Shown: piece after piece, positions 45,528-55,500 of the stretch
Position numbering within the stretch: the first letter of the stretch is position 1
Layout of the letters: each line of letters opens with the position of its first letter
Source: Amoebophrya sp. A120
Taxonomy: Eukaryota > Sar > Dinophyceae > Syndiniales > Amoebophryaceae
Assembly (NCBI GenBank): GCA_905178155.1
Contig: CAJINV010000023.1
Span: forward strand, 690,834 to 751,336
DNA length: 60,503 nt
Direction: 5' to 3'
Translations under genes and position numbers: made by a program
Notes under the pieces: model-generated
Told to the model about the DNA's origin: nothing
Databases searched by the model: none
Seen by the model: the letters and a program-made list of their open reading frames with translations, nothing else

Positions 45528-45831
45528 TATCCTGTGTAAAAAACTTTAAAGCGTTCCTATAATCCCAATACATTTGTCCGGCAAATTTGCAAACCGAAAA
45601 AGTTTCTCATGCGCAGCCCCATGAGGAGCGTTTTTTCATGCTATCTGAGAGCATATCATGTCGCAAGAACCAGGATTATAAGATCGAAGTGTGATGCTGC
45701 TGCAATAGCTGAACACAATTACACTTCGAGCCCAAGACACCTGTCATGCGCAGCGAGGACAAGGAGTTGATTTGTGTAGCAAAATTTGCCAGCTTGAATT
45801 TGGGCTGGGAACGTTTATTTTGCAGTGGATT
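45528..45831 (-). mobile_element. Degenerate family C introner downstream of gene 8
   Basis: Both ends are recognisable (TATCCTGTGTAAAAAAC and AACGTTTATTTTGCAGTGGAT) but drifted, and no TSD can be assigned. It preserves the empty site for the retroposon at 20424-20800. Confidence 0.7.
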
Positions 45832-45883
45832 AGACTCCGAGCAAGGGAAACAACTTTTGCTGCTCAAGGGGCTCCTGTGAAAA

Positions 45884-46227
45884 TGTTAGAAGCCTAGACG
45901 CACGATAGTAACAACAGAGGTAAACGAGATGGGAACAAGCACTAGCAGTACTAAGTGACTACGAGTCACTGTGTGTTTACTATCTGTTATCGACGCACTA
46001 GTATGGGTACTAGTCGCAACCTGCAGGGGTGTGATGAGATATCAAGAGGATGGACAATATGCATGACAAACAGGATGGCTACGGCTATCGGAGGAGGATC
46101 ATGGATTTCAGATCGAGGGCACTACAAGCCCGAGGGATTTGACATCAGACCAGATTTGCATCGCGATTTACATCGTAGTATGCTTCTGATCGTCACTAGG
46201 TCATTTATGATTCCGATCTATCCAACA
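45884..46227 (-). repeat. LTR 1 (3' LTR of copy 1)
   Basis: 344 bp beginning TGTTAGAAGCC and ending TCTATCCAACA on the + strand. Identical to LTR 2 as far as read by eye. Confidence 0.93.
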
Positions 46228-46242
46228 TTCCCCCTTCCGAAG
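46228..46242 (-). promoter_or_regulatory. Polypurine tract, copy 1
   Basis: On the - strand the purine run GGAAGGGGGAA lies directly against the 3' LTR, the expected primer site for plus-strand DNA synthesis. Confidence 0.8.
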
Positions 46243-46306
46243 CTATAGTAACCACTGTTCACCTGTAGCATATACCTCATTCCTCCTTCCTTTTTGGCAC
46301 AAACGA

Positions 46307-49300
46307 CTAGGCAAAGTCGTAGGGCTTTCCTTCGATCTGGATGGTCAATCCAGATGCTTTACTTAGCTTCGCAGTCAACATCATAACAGTGGCGGGCTCT
46401 AGTACAATGGGCCGAAGGTCAGTCGACACATGAAACGCGCGCACTGTGTGAAGTTCTGCTTTTGGGTCCGTCTTGAACAAAGACAAATATTTTTCACCAG
46501 GCAGGCCCTTGGTCAGGGGGTCGGCCTTGTTTACTTTTGTCGGCACAAAACACAAATCCTGACAATGATCACGGACAATGTGATAACGCAAGTCAATATG
46601 TTTGGAACGCTTAGTGATGATACTACTCTTGCTGAGACTTAACGCACTTTGATTGTCTGTGAAAATGAGCGGAAGCGTTTCCCCTTCAGTTTCCATAAAC
46701 CAATCTGACCAGCCCTGGCTCAAGCACATTTTGATCGTGTCATGAATCGCAACATACTCAGCCTCACACGTGCTGGAAGCACGGACTGTCTGTCGTTTTG
46801 ACGACCAAGCGACTGGACAACCACGATAATACAGGATACTACCGCTGGTGGACTTCAGTGTAACTGTACACCCTGCAAAGTCGCTATCGCTGAAAGCACA
46901 CAAATCAGGACAATCCCGACTGGCCTCCTTTGTCACTTTGGTGTAAACCGTGCGAAAATCTTCTTCAGCTTTTGGCGAGTATTCTAAACCGATATCCCGA
47001 GTTGCTTTCAAGTAGGCCAAAATCCGTTTTGCTGCTTTCACCGCTTGGGGTGTCGGATTTGCTACTTCTCTTGCAACACGCTGCACCGCGTAGACAATGT
47101 CTACCCTGCACATACAAGCGATATATTGCAGGCTACCCACGAGGCTACGCAATGGGAATTTTGTTTCCGGTGCAGAAGTATCAACTTCAGTAGTCTGAAT
47201 TTCTGGCAACTGTCTTCCAGGAAGTACAGGCGTAGCAACTCCCCGACAATCAACCATATTGAATTTCTTCAAAACTCTGTCAATAGCCTCTGCCATGTGG
47301 ATCCTCATGGTCTTTTTCGATGCGTTGTATTCCAGAGTGGCCCCCAGGAGGTCGAAAACTTCGCAACCCTTTTCAACTGGTTTCGCTTTCGGCGGGATCA
47401 CTTTTCCAGGAAATTTGTCCAAAATTTTCCCCATCTCTTTGACGAGAATTTCTTCCGTGTCACCACTCATGACACAGTCATCCACGTACACGCTCAACGT
47501 AAGAACGCCTTTACGGAACAACCCCGGCTCCCGTTCACACATCTTCCAACCTAGTTCCTCCAAAGTCTTCCTGTAGGTATCGAACCAACGACGCGGGCTA
47601 ATTCGAAGACCATAAAGAGACTTCAGTAGGCGCACGACATCACCTCTCGGAACAGTGCTCCAGTGCTTCGGAAGACGCACGAAAACTCGCTCGTCACCTA
47701 AACTCGCACAAATGAACGCATTTGAAATGTCGAAAAATTTGATCCGTTTACCATTTGCAGCAGCGTCAACAAGTAGGGCTCTACTAGCTGCGTGCGAAAT
47801 GGTAGGACTGTAAATTTCGCCACAGAGTTCTTTCGACTGTAAGTTTCCAAGTGCCACCAGCCGCGCTTTGTATGTTCCACATCTATTCTTCGTGTAGATC
47901 ACGCACGACGGCACAACTTCGTCGCCTTTTTGTGGTTTCTCGTCTACTGTCCAGCACTCTTTTGCTAAAAGTCTGAGTCGTTCAACATCGTCGGCCTCTA
48001 TGTACTTCGGAGCATCAGGATCTCGAAGAATCTGCGCTCTGGTGAGTGACACCACATGAGCAAAAACTTCTTCACCTTCTTCCTCAATGCGCTTGGCATG
48101 GTACTCGTCCAAGTCTCGACCAAAGTCAAAATCATCAGGCAACTGAAATACGTTTCCAGCTTCTGCTGCTTTTGGCTTAGGACCTGGCTTTTTGCTTCCC
48201 GGTTTGTTCTTTGAACCTTTCGGGCGACCCTTTTTGTTGTTGACAACGACTGCAGGCTTCGGCTTTTGCTTTCTTTTCTTCTTGACGACCTTGGGCTTTG
48301 GGCGGGCGGGAGGTTCGTCAAGTTCTTCCGCTTCGGGAATAACTACCTCTTCCTCTGCTTGCGCAGCACTTTCCTCTTTGCCCCCTTCCACTGCTTTGCC
48401 CCCTTCCTCGACCTGTTGGTCTCCAGTAGCCCCATTGGGCCCCGAATCACCCTGGTCACGCGGAGCATCCTGATCGGGCTCATGACTTCCCGAGGGAGCC
48501 ACCAACGGATCAGGCATGTTCGACACACGCAATTTGTCGGGTGCGGCAAAGGGTACAAAGGTGCCACGGTTCTTTTCGCGAAGATCGTCAATGTCGGCGA
48601 TCGTACAAGATTCGTCAAACTTGCAGGATCTATTTTCGATCACAGTGAACCTTAATCCAACTTTCGTTCGTTTGTCGTCACGCCAAACACCCACTAAATA
48701 GCAAGAGTTTTTCGAATACCCCAAGAATACACCACGTTCATACCGAACATCGAGCGCACCTAAGTCCGTCGATTTCGTAACGTGCTTCCGAGCATAGCAA
48801 AGGACTCCGAATTTCTTGAAATACTTGAGCGAAGGCGCGCGATCGTGAACTTTTTCAAATGGACTCTTTTGCTCTTTCCGGGCTAACCGATTCCAAGTCC
48901 AGGGTATATACTTTGAACAATATGGCCAAAGACGAGGATCAACCCCGATCATATTCGCCCGCAGGGCATTTTTCGAAGTTTGGTTCCACCGTTCCACGAC
49001 TCCATTACGTTGCGGCGTAAACGGCGCAGACGTAGTTGGCTCGATCGGAGGACTCTGCTTCAAGCAATACTTTCTCCAGTCACTTTTCTCGCCTCGAAAA
49101 GTAGGATCGTTATCGCTTCTCACCCGTTTGGGCTTTCCAACTTCTAAACACCACTCACGCAGACCTTTCCACGCTTCATCCTTTTCCCGGTGAGGATAAT
49201 TCTCTACCCAGCCATGGAATGTCTCCACCCCTGACAAAAGAAATTTCTCCCCATCAAGACCCAAAGGATAACCGTAGGTATGATCCCAATCCACTTGATC

Positions 49301-50758
49301 TAGCCAAGCCTTTGGCTTACAGTGCTCCGGACGTTCTGACTTACACCCTTCTTGCCTCGACTTCGCTAAGTCACACAACGGACAACGTCCATACTCAAGA
49401 CCATCAATATGAAAGTGCCCAAACCTTTCATGTTGTCGAAGTCGCTCGGCGCGAGTCAGATTCACAAATGCTGGCTCGGACCACGCGGCCCGGCTCTTTC
49501 CGTTTTGCAAATCTCCAGCCGTATCCAGCTCACTCAAGCTGTGGAACGCAAAATCTATTTGCGGCAAATTTGTTAAAGTGTCCCGGCGCATCGGAATTTT
49601 GAAACCTGTTTTCTTCTTCTGGAGGTAGAGCGCGTCTCTCCCCTCAAAAACTACCCGGCAGTCATTTTCGTCGTTCAAAAGACTTACCGACACCAAAAAC
49701 AACTTTACGACAGGATGGTATAGGCCACCCATTAAACCTAAAGAGTTATGGTGGAAGTAACCACGGTAGGCGGGAGTGTCTAACGTTCGGTCGGCAACCG
49801 TTAACGTTACTGGATCATCCCAAAACACGATCTGAAAACAGCTCAAGTCCCCTGTCATGTGGTGCGAAGCACCACTATCAACAACTGCCGTTGTTTGAGT
49901 ACCATCCGGGCGGATAGTAATCCCGTGGGCGCTTTTCCCGTTTCCCTTCGACAAAAGTGCAAATGTCAAAGATGAAACAGCGCCGGCGGACTTTTCGCCG
50001 TTTTGATCTGTTTGACCCTTTTCCCGCTCTTTTGACCAATCACCAAACCAGTCTTGTGCCTCCTGGTTTTCGTTTTTCTTGTCCCTGCCCTGGTGGTGAC
50101 CATGCACCAAGACAGTGAAGCCCTTAGGAGTATCGGCAAAATCAAAAATTTGCTGATCTTTCACCCCGTTGCATGATTCCCCTACAAACTTGCACAAGTT
50201 AAAATAAGTCCAATCCACGCAGTTTCCTTCTGCTTTACGGGCGGAATCTGCCACCTCGTAATTTTTGTTCTTTGCCATCTCATGCGGGTTCGCTTTTCTT
50301 TTTAAATTGCTAGGATCATACAAGCGCGAAACCCCATGCAGAATAGGCATTTTTTGTAATGGATTTTCTTTCATTTTAGGTACTTTCACATTCTTAACAC
50401 GAGCGGAATCAAGTAGAGATTTTTCAGCTTCAATCTTACATGTAGTACCTTTTAATTTTGAATCACGAGCGAACGGCAAATCTTCAATCTTACAAATAGA
50501 TGCTTTTTCATCGGAAATAGAGGCAGTATCAAGTACACACTGATTGGATATAGGTGCTGTATCAAATACATTTGTTTTGCTTTCAAGTACTTCGACATTG
50601 TACACAGAGGGAGATTGTAGTTTTTGATTGCATGTAACATTACTACTTTGACCAGAAGTAGAGCCTGTTTCACAAACATGAACATTAGCAACATCGGTTT
50701 TTCGACGTTTAGCAGCATGAGAAATTTGACAATTCTCATCGGAACCCGGCCAGCTTCG
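46307..50758 (-). CDS. pol: Copia Pol, copy 1 (protease-integrase-RT-RNase H)
   Basis: Open from just after the Gag UGA; the first recognised residues follow in the same frame as Gag. Over 1432 residues from 50605 the order is: protease DSGASHHMTGD near 243; zinc-binding GAG-pre-integrase HERFGHFH..CPLCDLA; integrase core with DWDHTYG, SDNDPTF and NGVVERWNQT (D,D,E); a basic linker with GRPKGSK; reverse transcriptase with FDISNAF and the catalytic SVYVDDCVMSG; RNase H with FSDSDFAG, STCEAEYVA and FTDNQSALSLS. All catalytic residues seen are present, so the copy may be functional. It differs from copy 2 at about 15 amino-acid positions. Confidence 0.95.
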   Translation of the reverse strand, partial: RSWPGSDENCQISHAAKRRKTDVANVHVCETGSTSGQSSNVTCNQKLQSPSVYNVEVLESKTNVFDTAPISNQCVLDTASISDEKASICKIEDLPFARDSKLKGTTCKIEAEKSLLDSARVKNVKVPKMKENPLQKMPILHGVSRLYDPSNLKRKANPHEMAKNKNYEVADSARKAEGNCVDWTYFNLCKFVGESCNGVKDQQIFDFADTPKGFTVLVHGHHQGRDKKNENQEAQDWFGDWSKEREKGQTDQNGEKSAGAVSSLTFALLSKGNGKSAHGITIRPDGTQTTAVVDSGASHHMTGDLSCFQIVFWDDPVTLTVADRTLDTPAYRGYFHHNSLGLMGGLYHPVVKLFLVSVSLLNDENDCRVVFEGRDALYLQKKKTGFKIPMRRDTLTNLPQIDFAFHSLSELDTAGDLQNGKSRAAWSEPAFVNLTRAERLRQHERFGHFHIDGLEYGRCPLCDLAKSRQEGCKSERPEHCKPKAWLDQVDWDHTYGYPLGLDGEKFLLSGVETFHGWVENYPHREKDEAWKGLREWCLEVGKPKRVRSDNDPTFRGEKSDWRKYCLKQSPPIEPTTSAPFTPQRNGVVERWNQTSKNALRANMIGVDPRLWPYCSKYIPWTWNRLARKEQKSPFEKVHDRAPSLKYFKKFGVLCYARKHVTKSTDLGALDVRYERGVFLGYSKNSCYLVGVWRDDKRTKVGLRFTVIENRSCKFDESCTIADIDDLREKNRGTFVPFAAPDKLRVSNMPDPLVAPSGSHEPDQDAPRDQGDSGPNGATGDQQVEEGGKAVEGGKEESAAQAEEEVVIPEAEELDEPPARPKPKVVKKKRKQKPKPAVVVNNKKGRPKGSKNKPGSKKPGPKPKAAEAGNVFQLPDDFDFGRDLDEYHAKRIEEEGEEVFAHVVSLTRAQILRDPDAPKYIEADDVERLRLLAKECWTVDEKPQKGDEVVPSCVIYTKNRCGTYKARLVALGNLQSKELCGEIYSPTISHAASRALLVDAAANGKRIKFFDISNAFICASLGDERVFVRLPKHWSTVPRGDVVRLLKSLYGLRISPRRWFDTYRKTLEELGWKMCEREPGLFRKGVLTLSVYVDDCVMSGDTEEILVKEMGKILDKFPGKVIPPKAKPVEKGCEVFDLLGATLEYNASKKTMRIHMAEAIDRVLKKFNMVDCRGVATPVLPGRQLPEIQTTEVDTSAPETKFPLRSLVGSLQYIACMCRVDIVYAVQRVAREVANPTPQAVKAAKRILAYLKATRDIGLEYSPKAEEDFRTVYTKVTKEASRDCPDLCAFSDSDFAGCTVTLKSTSGSILYYRGCPVAWSSKRQTVRASSTCEAEYVAIHDTIKMCLSQGWSDWFMETEGETLPLIFTDNQSALSLSKSSIITKRSKHIDLRYHIVRDHCQDLCFVPTKVNKADPLTKGLPGEKYLSLFKTDPKAELHTVRAFHVSTDLRPIVLEPATVMMLTAKLSKASGLTIQIEGKPYDFA

Positions 50759-51841
50759 TCAGTTGGGACAATCCTTACGAACATGTCCAAGCTGCTTGCA
50801 CTTGTGACATTTGATCTTGGATTTGTCTCCACCGCCGCCTTTTCCCTTCTGCTGGTCTCCCTTGCCTCCTTTTCCGCCGCCCTTGTTGTTCTTCTGGTTG
50901 TTGTTCTTGTACGGGTGCTGGTTCTTGTTGACCCAGCGTCCACCCTTCTTCCCCTTCTGCGCAACAACTTCAGCAGCGATCGCTTTGTGATCGGCCTGCG
51001 TCAAGTTGAGAGAAGCGGGCTTTGCGGTGTCCTCTTCGGTGCCCCCGTCTTTCAAGACGGATTCGAACTCCTCCGCCAACTTCAACAAATTATCATTGTC
51101 CGGCTTGTCCTGAATGACGTGCGGCATGATAAAAGAATCGAAGGCGTTCCCGAGGTTGTAGAAGCATCCGAAAGTCATCAACTCGCTGCGGAAGACTTCA
51201 CCGCCCAGATCATCTCGAAAGATGTTTTGTTTCCGCTGAACGAACTCCCTTACCGTTTGGTCTTTGTCCTTCCGGGTGGTTAGTAAATCCTTAAGCGACC
51301 GCATTCGGGCGAATTTGGTCCGCTTATCGAATTCCAACAACAACGCACCCCAAGCCGTACTAATGCAAACGACTGTCTTTTTCTTCACGACCTCCAGCGC
51401 GTCCCCAGTCAACGCCACGCACAAGCGAGCGAAGAACTGCGCACCGATGGCCCTCGTGTCATCCTTCCATCCGTCAATAGAAGGCGTTTTCAAGAAGTTT
51501 TCGATCAAAGTCAAGATACCCAACATCTGCAACAAGGCTTGCACCTTAAACCGCCAGTCCGACCATCCCTTCGGATTCCCGTCGTAGGGCGGAATAGAGT
51601 ACTTTTCCACCTGGTTAGTGTCGACCATTGTGTTCAAAAGAAAACAATAATCGCGCTTAAATACAAATTCCCAATTTGTATCCCAATCGAGATTGTGGAA
51701 ATAGTTTGCAAATTGTGGGTCGCTAAGGTCTTCAACGTTCCAACCTTTGGAGCCGTAACACTTCGCGCCTAAAATGCACAAATCTCTATGTTTTCCAAGT
51801 TCTCTAGCTACGCAACTAGCACCAAAATGTCTGCATGACAT
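50759..51841 (-). CDS. gag: Copia Gag, copy 1
   Basis: 360 residues. Capsid-like middle region (PPYDGNPKGWSDWRFKVQ and DALEVVKKK) and a Gly/Lys-rich tail ending in one CCHC zinc knuckle, CHKCKQLGHVRKDC, followed by PN and UGA. An internal Met (MVDTNQ, residue 72) is a plausible alternative start. The knuckle binds genomic RNA by family knowledge. Confidence 0.93.
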   Translation of the reverse strand: MSCRHFGASCVARELGKHRDLCILGAKCYGSKGWNVEDLSDPQFANYFHNLDWDTNWEFVFKRDYCFLLNTMVDTNQVEKYSIPPYDGNPKGWSDWRFKVQALLQMLGILTLIENFLKTPSIDGWKDDTRAIGAQFFARLCVALTGDALEVVKKKTVVCISTAWGALLLEFDKRTKFARMRSLKDLLTTRKDKDQTVREFVQRKQNIFRDDLGGEVFRSELMTFGCFYNLGNAFDSFIMPHVIQDKPDNDNLLKLAEEFESVLKDGGTEEDTAKPASLNLTQADHKAIAAEVVAQKGKKGGRWVNKNQHPYKNNNQKNNKGGGKGGKGDQQKGKGGGGDKSKIKCHKCKQLGHVRKDCPN

Positions 51842-52077
51842 TTAATTTCTTTTCTAAATTTTGCAGATAGACTTCTTGAAGTTGTGGGGGTGCGTTTTCA
51901 ACAAATACGTTCAAATTTGTAATGCTAATTCTGCAATTTTACAAGTAAATCTTACAAGATGTAGTGGCTGTTTTTCAAATTTTCTACACAAGAAAAATCA
52001 GTAAAAATTGTAGTTGCAAGTTTTCTAAACATCAAGAAAACTACTAAAATTTTGGCTGAATAAAGGTGCGACTAGAT

Positions 52078-52421
52078 TGTTAGAAGCCTAGACGCACGAT
52101 AGTAACAACAGAGGTAAACGAGATGGGAACAAGCACTAGCAGTACTAAGTGACTACGAGTCACTGTGTGTTTACTATCTGTTATCGACGCACTAGTATGG
52201 GTACTAGTCGCAACCTGCAGGGGTGTGATGAGATATCAAGAGGATGGACAATATGCATGACAAACAGGATGGCTACGGCTATCGGAGGAGGATCATGGAT
52301 TTCAGATCGAGGGCACTACAAGCCCGAGGGATTTGACATCAGACCAGATTTGCATCGCGATTTACATCGTAGTATGCTTCTGATCGTCACTAGGTCATTT
52401 ATGATTCCGATCTATCCAACA
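52078..52421 (-). repeat. LTR 2 (5' LTR of copy 1 and 3' LTR of copy 2)
   Basis: 344 bp shared between the two internal regions. Confidence 0.93.
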
Positions 52422-52436
52422 TTCCCCCTTCCGAAG
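52422..52436 (-). promoter_or_regulatory. Polypurine tract, copy 2
   Basis: Same GGAAGGGGGAA run on the - strand as in copy 1, adjacent to LTR 2. Confidence 0.8.
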
Positions 52437-52500
52437 CTATAGTAACCACTGTTCACCTGTAGCATATACCTCATTCCTCCTTCCTTTTTGGCACAAACGA

Positions 52501-55500
52501 CTAGGCAAAGTCGTAGGGCTTTCCTTCGATCTGGATGGTCAATCCAGATGCTTTACTTAGCTTCGCAGTCAACATCATAACAGTGGCGGGCTCTAGTACA
52601 ATGGGCCGAAGGTCAGTCGACACATGAAACGCGCGCACTGTGTGAAGTTCTGCTTTTGGGTCCGTCTTGAACAAAGACAAATATTTTTCACCAGGCAGGC
52701 CCTTGGTCAGGGGGTCGGCCTTGTTTACTTTTGTCGGCACAAAACACAAATCCTGACAATGATCACGGACAATGTGATAACGCAAGTCAATATGTTTGGA
52801 ACGCTTAGTGATGATACTACTCTTGCTGAGACTTAACGCACTTTGATTGTCTGTGAAAATGAGCGGAAGCGTTTCCCCTTCAGTTTCCATAAACCAATCT
52901 GACCAGCCCTGGCTCAAGCACATTTTGATCGTGTCATGAATCGCAACATACTCAGCCTCACACGTGCTGGAAGCACGGACTGTCTGTCGTTTTGACGACC
53001 AAGCGACTGGACAACCACGATAATACAGGATACTACCGCTGGTGGACTTCAGTGTAACTGTACACCCTGCAAAGTCGCTATCGCTGAAAGCACACAAATC
53101 AGGACAATCCCGACTGGCCTCCTTTGTCACTTTGGTGTAAACCGTGCGAAAATCTTCTTCAGCTTTTGGCGAGTATTCTGAACCGATCTCCCGAGTTGCT
53201 TTCAAGTAGGCCAAAATCCGTTTTGCTGCTTTCACCGCTTGGGGTGTCGGATTTGCTACTTCTCTTGCAACACGCTGCACCGCGTAGACAATGTCTACCC
53301 TGCACATACAAGCGATATATTGCAGGCTACCCACGAGGCTACGCAATGGGAATTTTGTTTCCGGTGCAGAAGTATCAACTTCAGTAGTCTGAATTTCTGG
53401 CAACTGTCTTCCAGGAAGTACAGGCGTAGCAACTCCCCGACAATCAACCATATTGAATTTCTTCAAAACTCTGTCAATAGCCTCTGCCATGTGGATCCTC
53501 ATGGTCTTTTTCGATGCGTTGTATTCCAGAGTGGCCCCCAGGAGGTCGTAAACTTCGCAACCCTTTTCACCTGGTTTCGCTTTCGGCGGGATCACTTTTC
53601 CAGGAAATTTGTCCAAAATTTTCCCCATCTCTTTGTCGAGAATTTCTTCCGTGTCACCACTCATGACACAGTCATCCACGTACACGCTCAACGTAAGAAC
53701 GCCTTTACGGAACAACCCCGGCTCCCGTTCACACATCTTCCAACCTAGTTCCTCCAAAGTCTTCCTGTAGGTATCGAACCAACGACGCGGGCTAATTCGA
53801 AGACCATAAAGAGACTTCAGTAGGCGCACGACATCACCTCTCGGATCAGTGCTCCAGTGCTTCGGAAGACGCACGAAAACTCGCTCGTCACCTAAACTCG
53901 CACAAATGAACGCATTTGAAATGTCGAAAAATTTGATCCGTTTCCCATTTGCAGCAGCGTCAACAAGTAGGGCTCTACTAGCTGCGTGCGAAATGGTAGG
54001 ACTGTAAATTTCGCCACAGAGTTCTTTCGACTGTAAGTTTCCTAGTGCCACCAGCCGCGCTTTGTATGTTCCACATCTCTTCTTCGTGTAGATCACGCAC
54101 GACGGCACAACTTCGTCGCCTTTTTGTGGTTTCTCGTCTACTGTCCAGCACTCTTTTGCTAAAAGTCTGAGTCGTTCAACATCGTCGGCCTCTATGTACT
54201 TCGGAGCATCAGGATCTCGAAGAATCTGCGCTCTGGTGAGTGACACCACATGAGCAAAAACTTCTTCACCTTCTTCCTCAATGCGCTTGGCATGGTACTC
54301 GTCCAAGTCTCGACCAAAGTCAAAATCATCAGGCAACTGAAATACGTTTCCAGCTTCTGCTGCTTTTGGCTTAGGACCTGGCTTTTTGCTTCCCGGTTTG
54401 TTCTTTGAACCTTTCGGGCGACCCTTTTTGTTGTTGACCACGACTGCAGGCTTCGGCTTTTGCTTTCTTTTCTTCTTGACGACCTTGGGCTTTGGGCGGG
54501 CGGGAGGTTCGTCAAGTTCTTCCGCTTCGGGAATAACTACCTCTTCCTCTGCTTGCGCAGCACTTTCCTCTTTGCCCCCTTCCACTGCTTTGCCCCCTTC
54601 CTCGACCTGTTGGTCTCCAGTAGCCCCATTGGGCCCCGAATCACCCTGGTCACGCGGAGCATCCTGATCGGGCTCATGACTTCCCGAGGGAGCCACCAAC
54701 GGATCAGGCATGTTCGACACACGCAATTTGTCGGGTGCGGCAAAGGGTACAAAGGTGCCACGGTTCTTTTCGCGAAGATCGTCAATGTCGGCGATCGTAC
54801 AAGATTCGTCAAACTTGCAGGATCTATTTTCGATCACAGTGAACCTTAATCCAACTTTCGTTCGTTTGTCGTCACGCCAAACACCCACTAAATAGCAAGA
54901 GTTTTTCGAATACCCCAAGAATGCCCCACGTTCATACCGAACATCGAGCGCACCTAAGTCCGTCGATTTCGTAACGTGCTTCCGAGCATAGCAAAGGACT
55001 CCGAATTTCTTGAAATACTTGAGCGAAGGCGCGCGATCGTGAACTTTTTCAAATGGACTCTTTTGCTCTTTCCGGGCTAACCGATTCCAAGTCCAGGCTA
55101 TATACTTTGAACAATATGGCCAAAGACGAGGATCAACCCCGATCATATTCGCCCGCAGGGCATTTTTCGAAGTTTGGTTCCACCGTTCCACGACTCCATT
55201 ACGTTGCGGCGTAAACGGCGCAGACGTAGTTGGCTCGATCGGAGGACTCTGCTTCAAGCAATACTTTCTCCAGTCACTTTTCTCGCCTCGAAAAGTAGGA
55301 TCGTTATCGCTTCTCACCCGTTTGGGCTTTCCAACTTCTAAACACCACTCACGCAGACCTTTCCACGCTTCATCCTTTTCCCGGTGAGGATAATTCTCTA
55401 CCCAGCCATGGAATGTCTCCACCCCTGACAAAAGAAATTTCTCCCCATCAAGACCCAAAGGATAACCGTAGGTATGATCCCAATCCACTTGATCTAGCCA

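Noticed and set aside
45955-46248. 97-residue + strand frame present three times
   Set aside because: Lies within the LTRs (also 52149 and 58342); no start context or domain, and repeated only because the LTR is.
50624-51283. 219-residue + strand frame, repeated at 56818-57477
   Set aside because: Antisense shadow of copia Gag; both copies exist only because the retrotransposon is duplicated.
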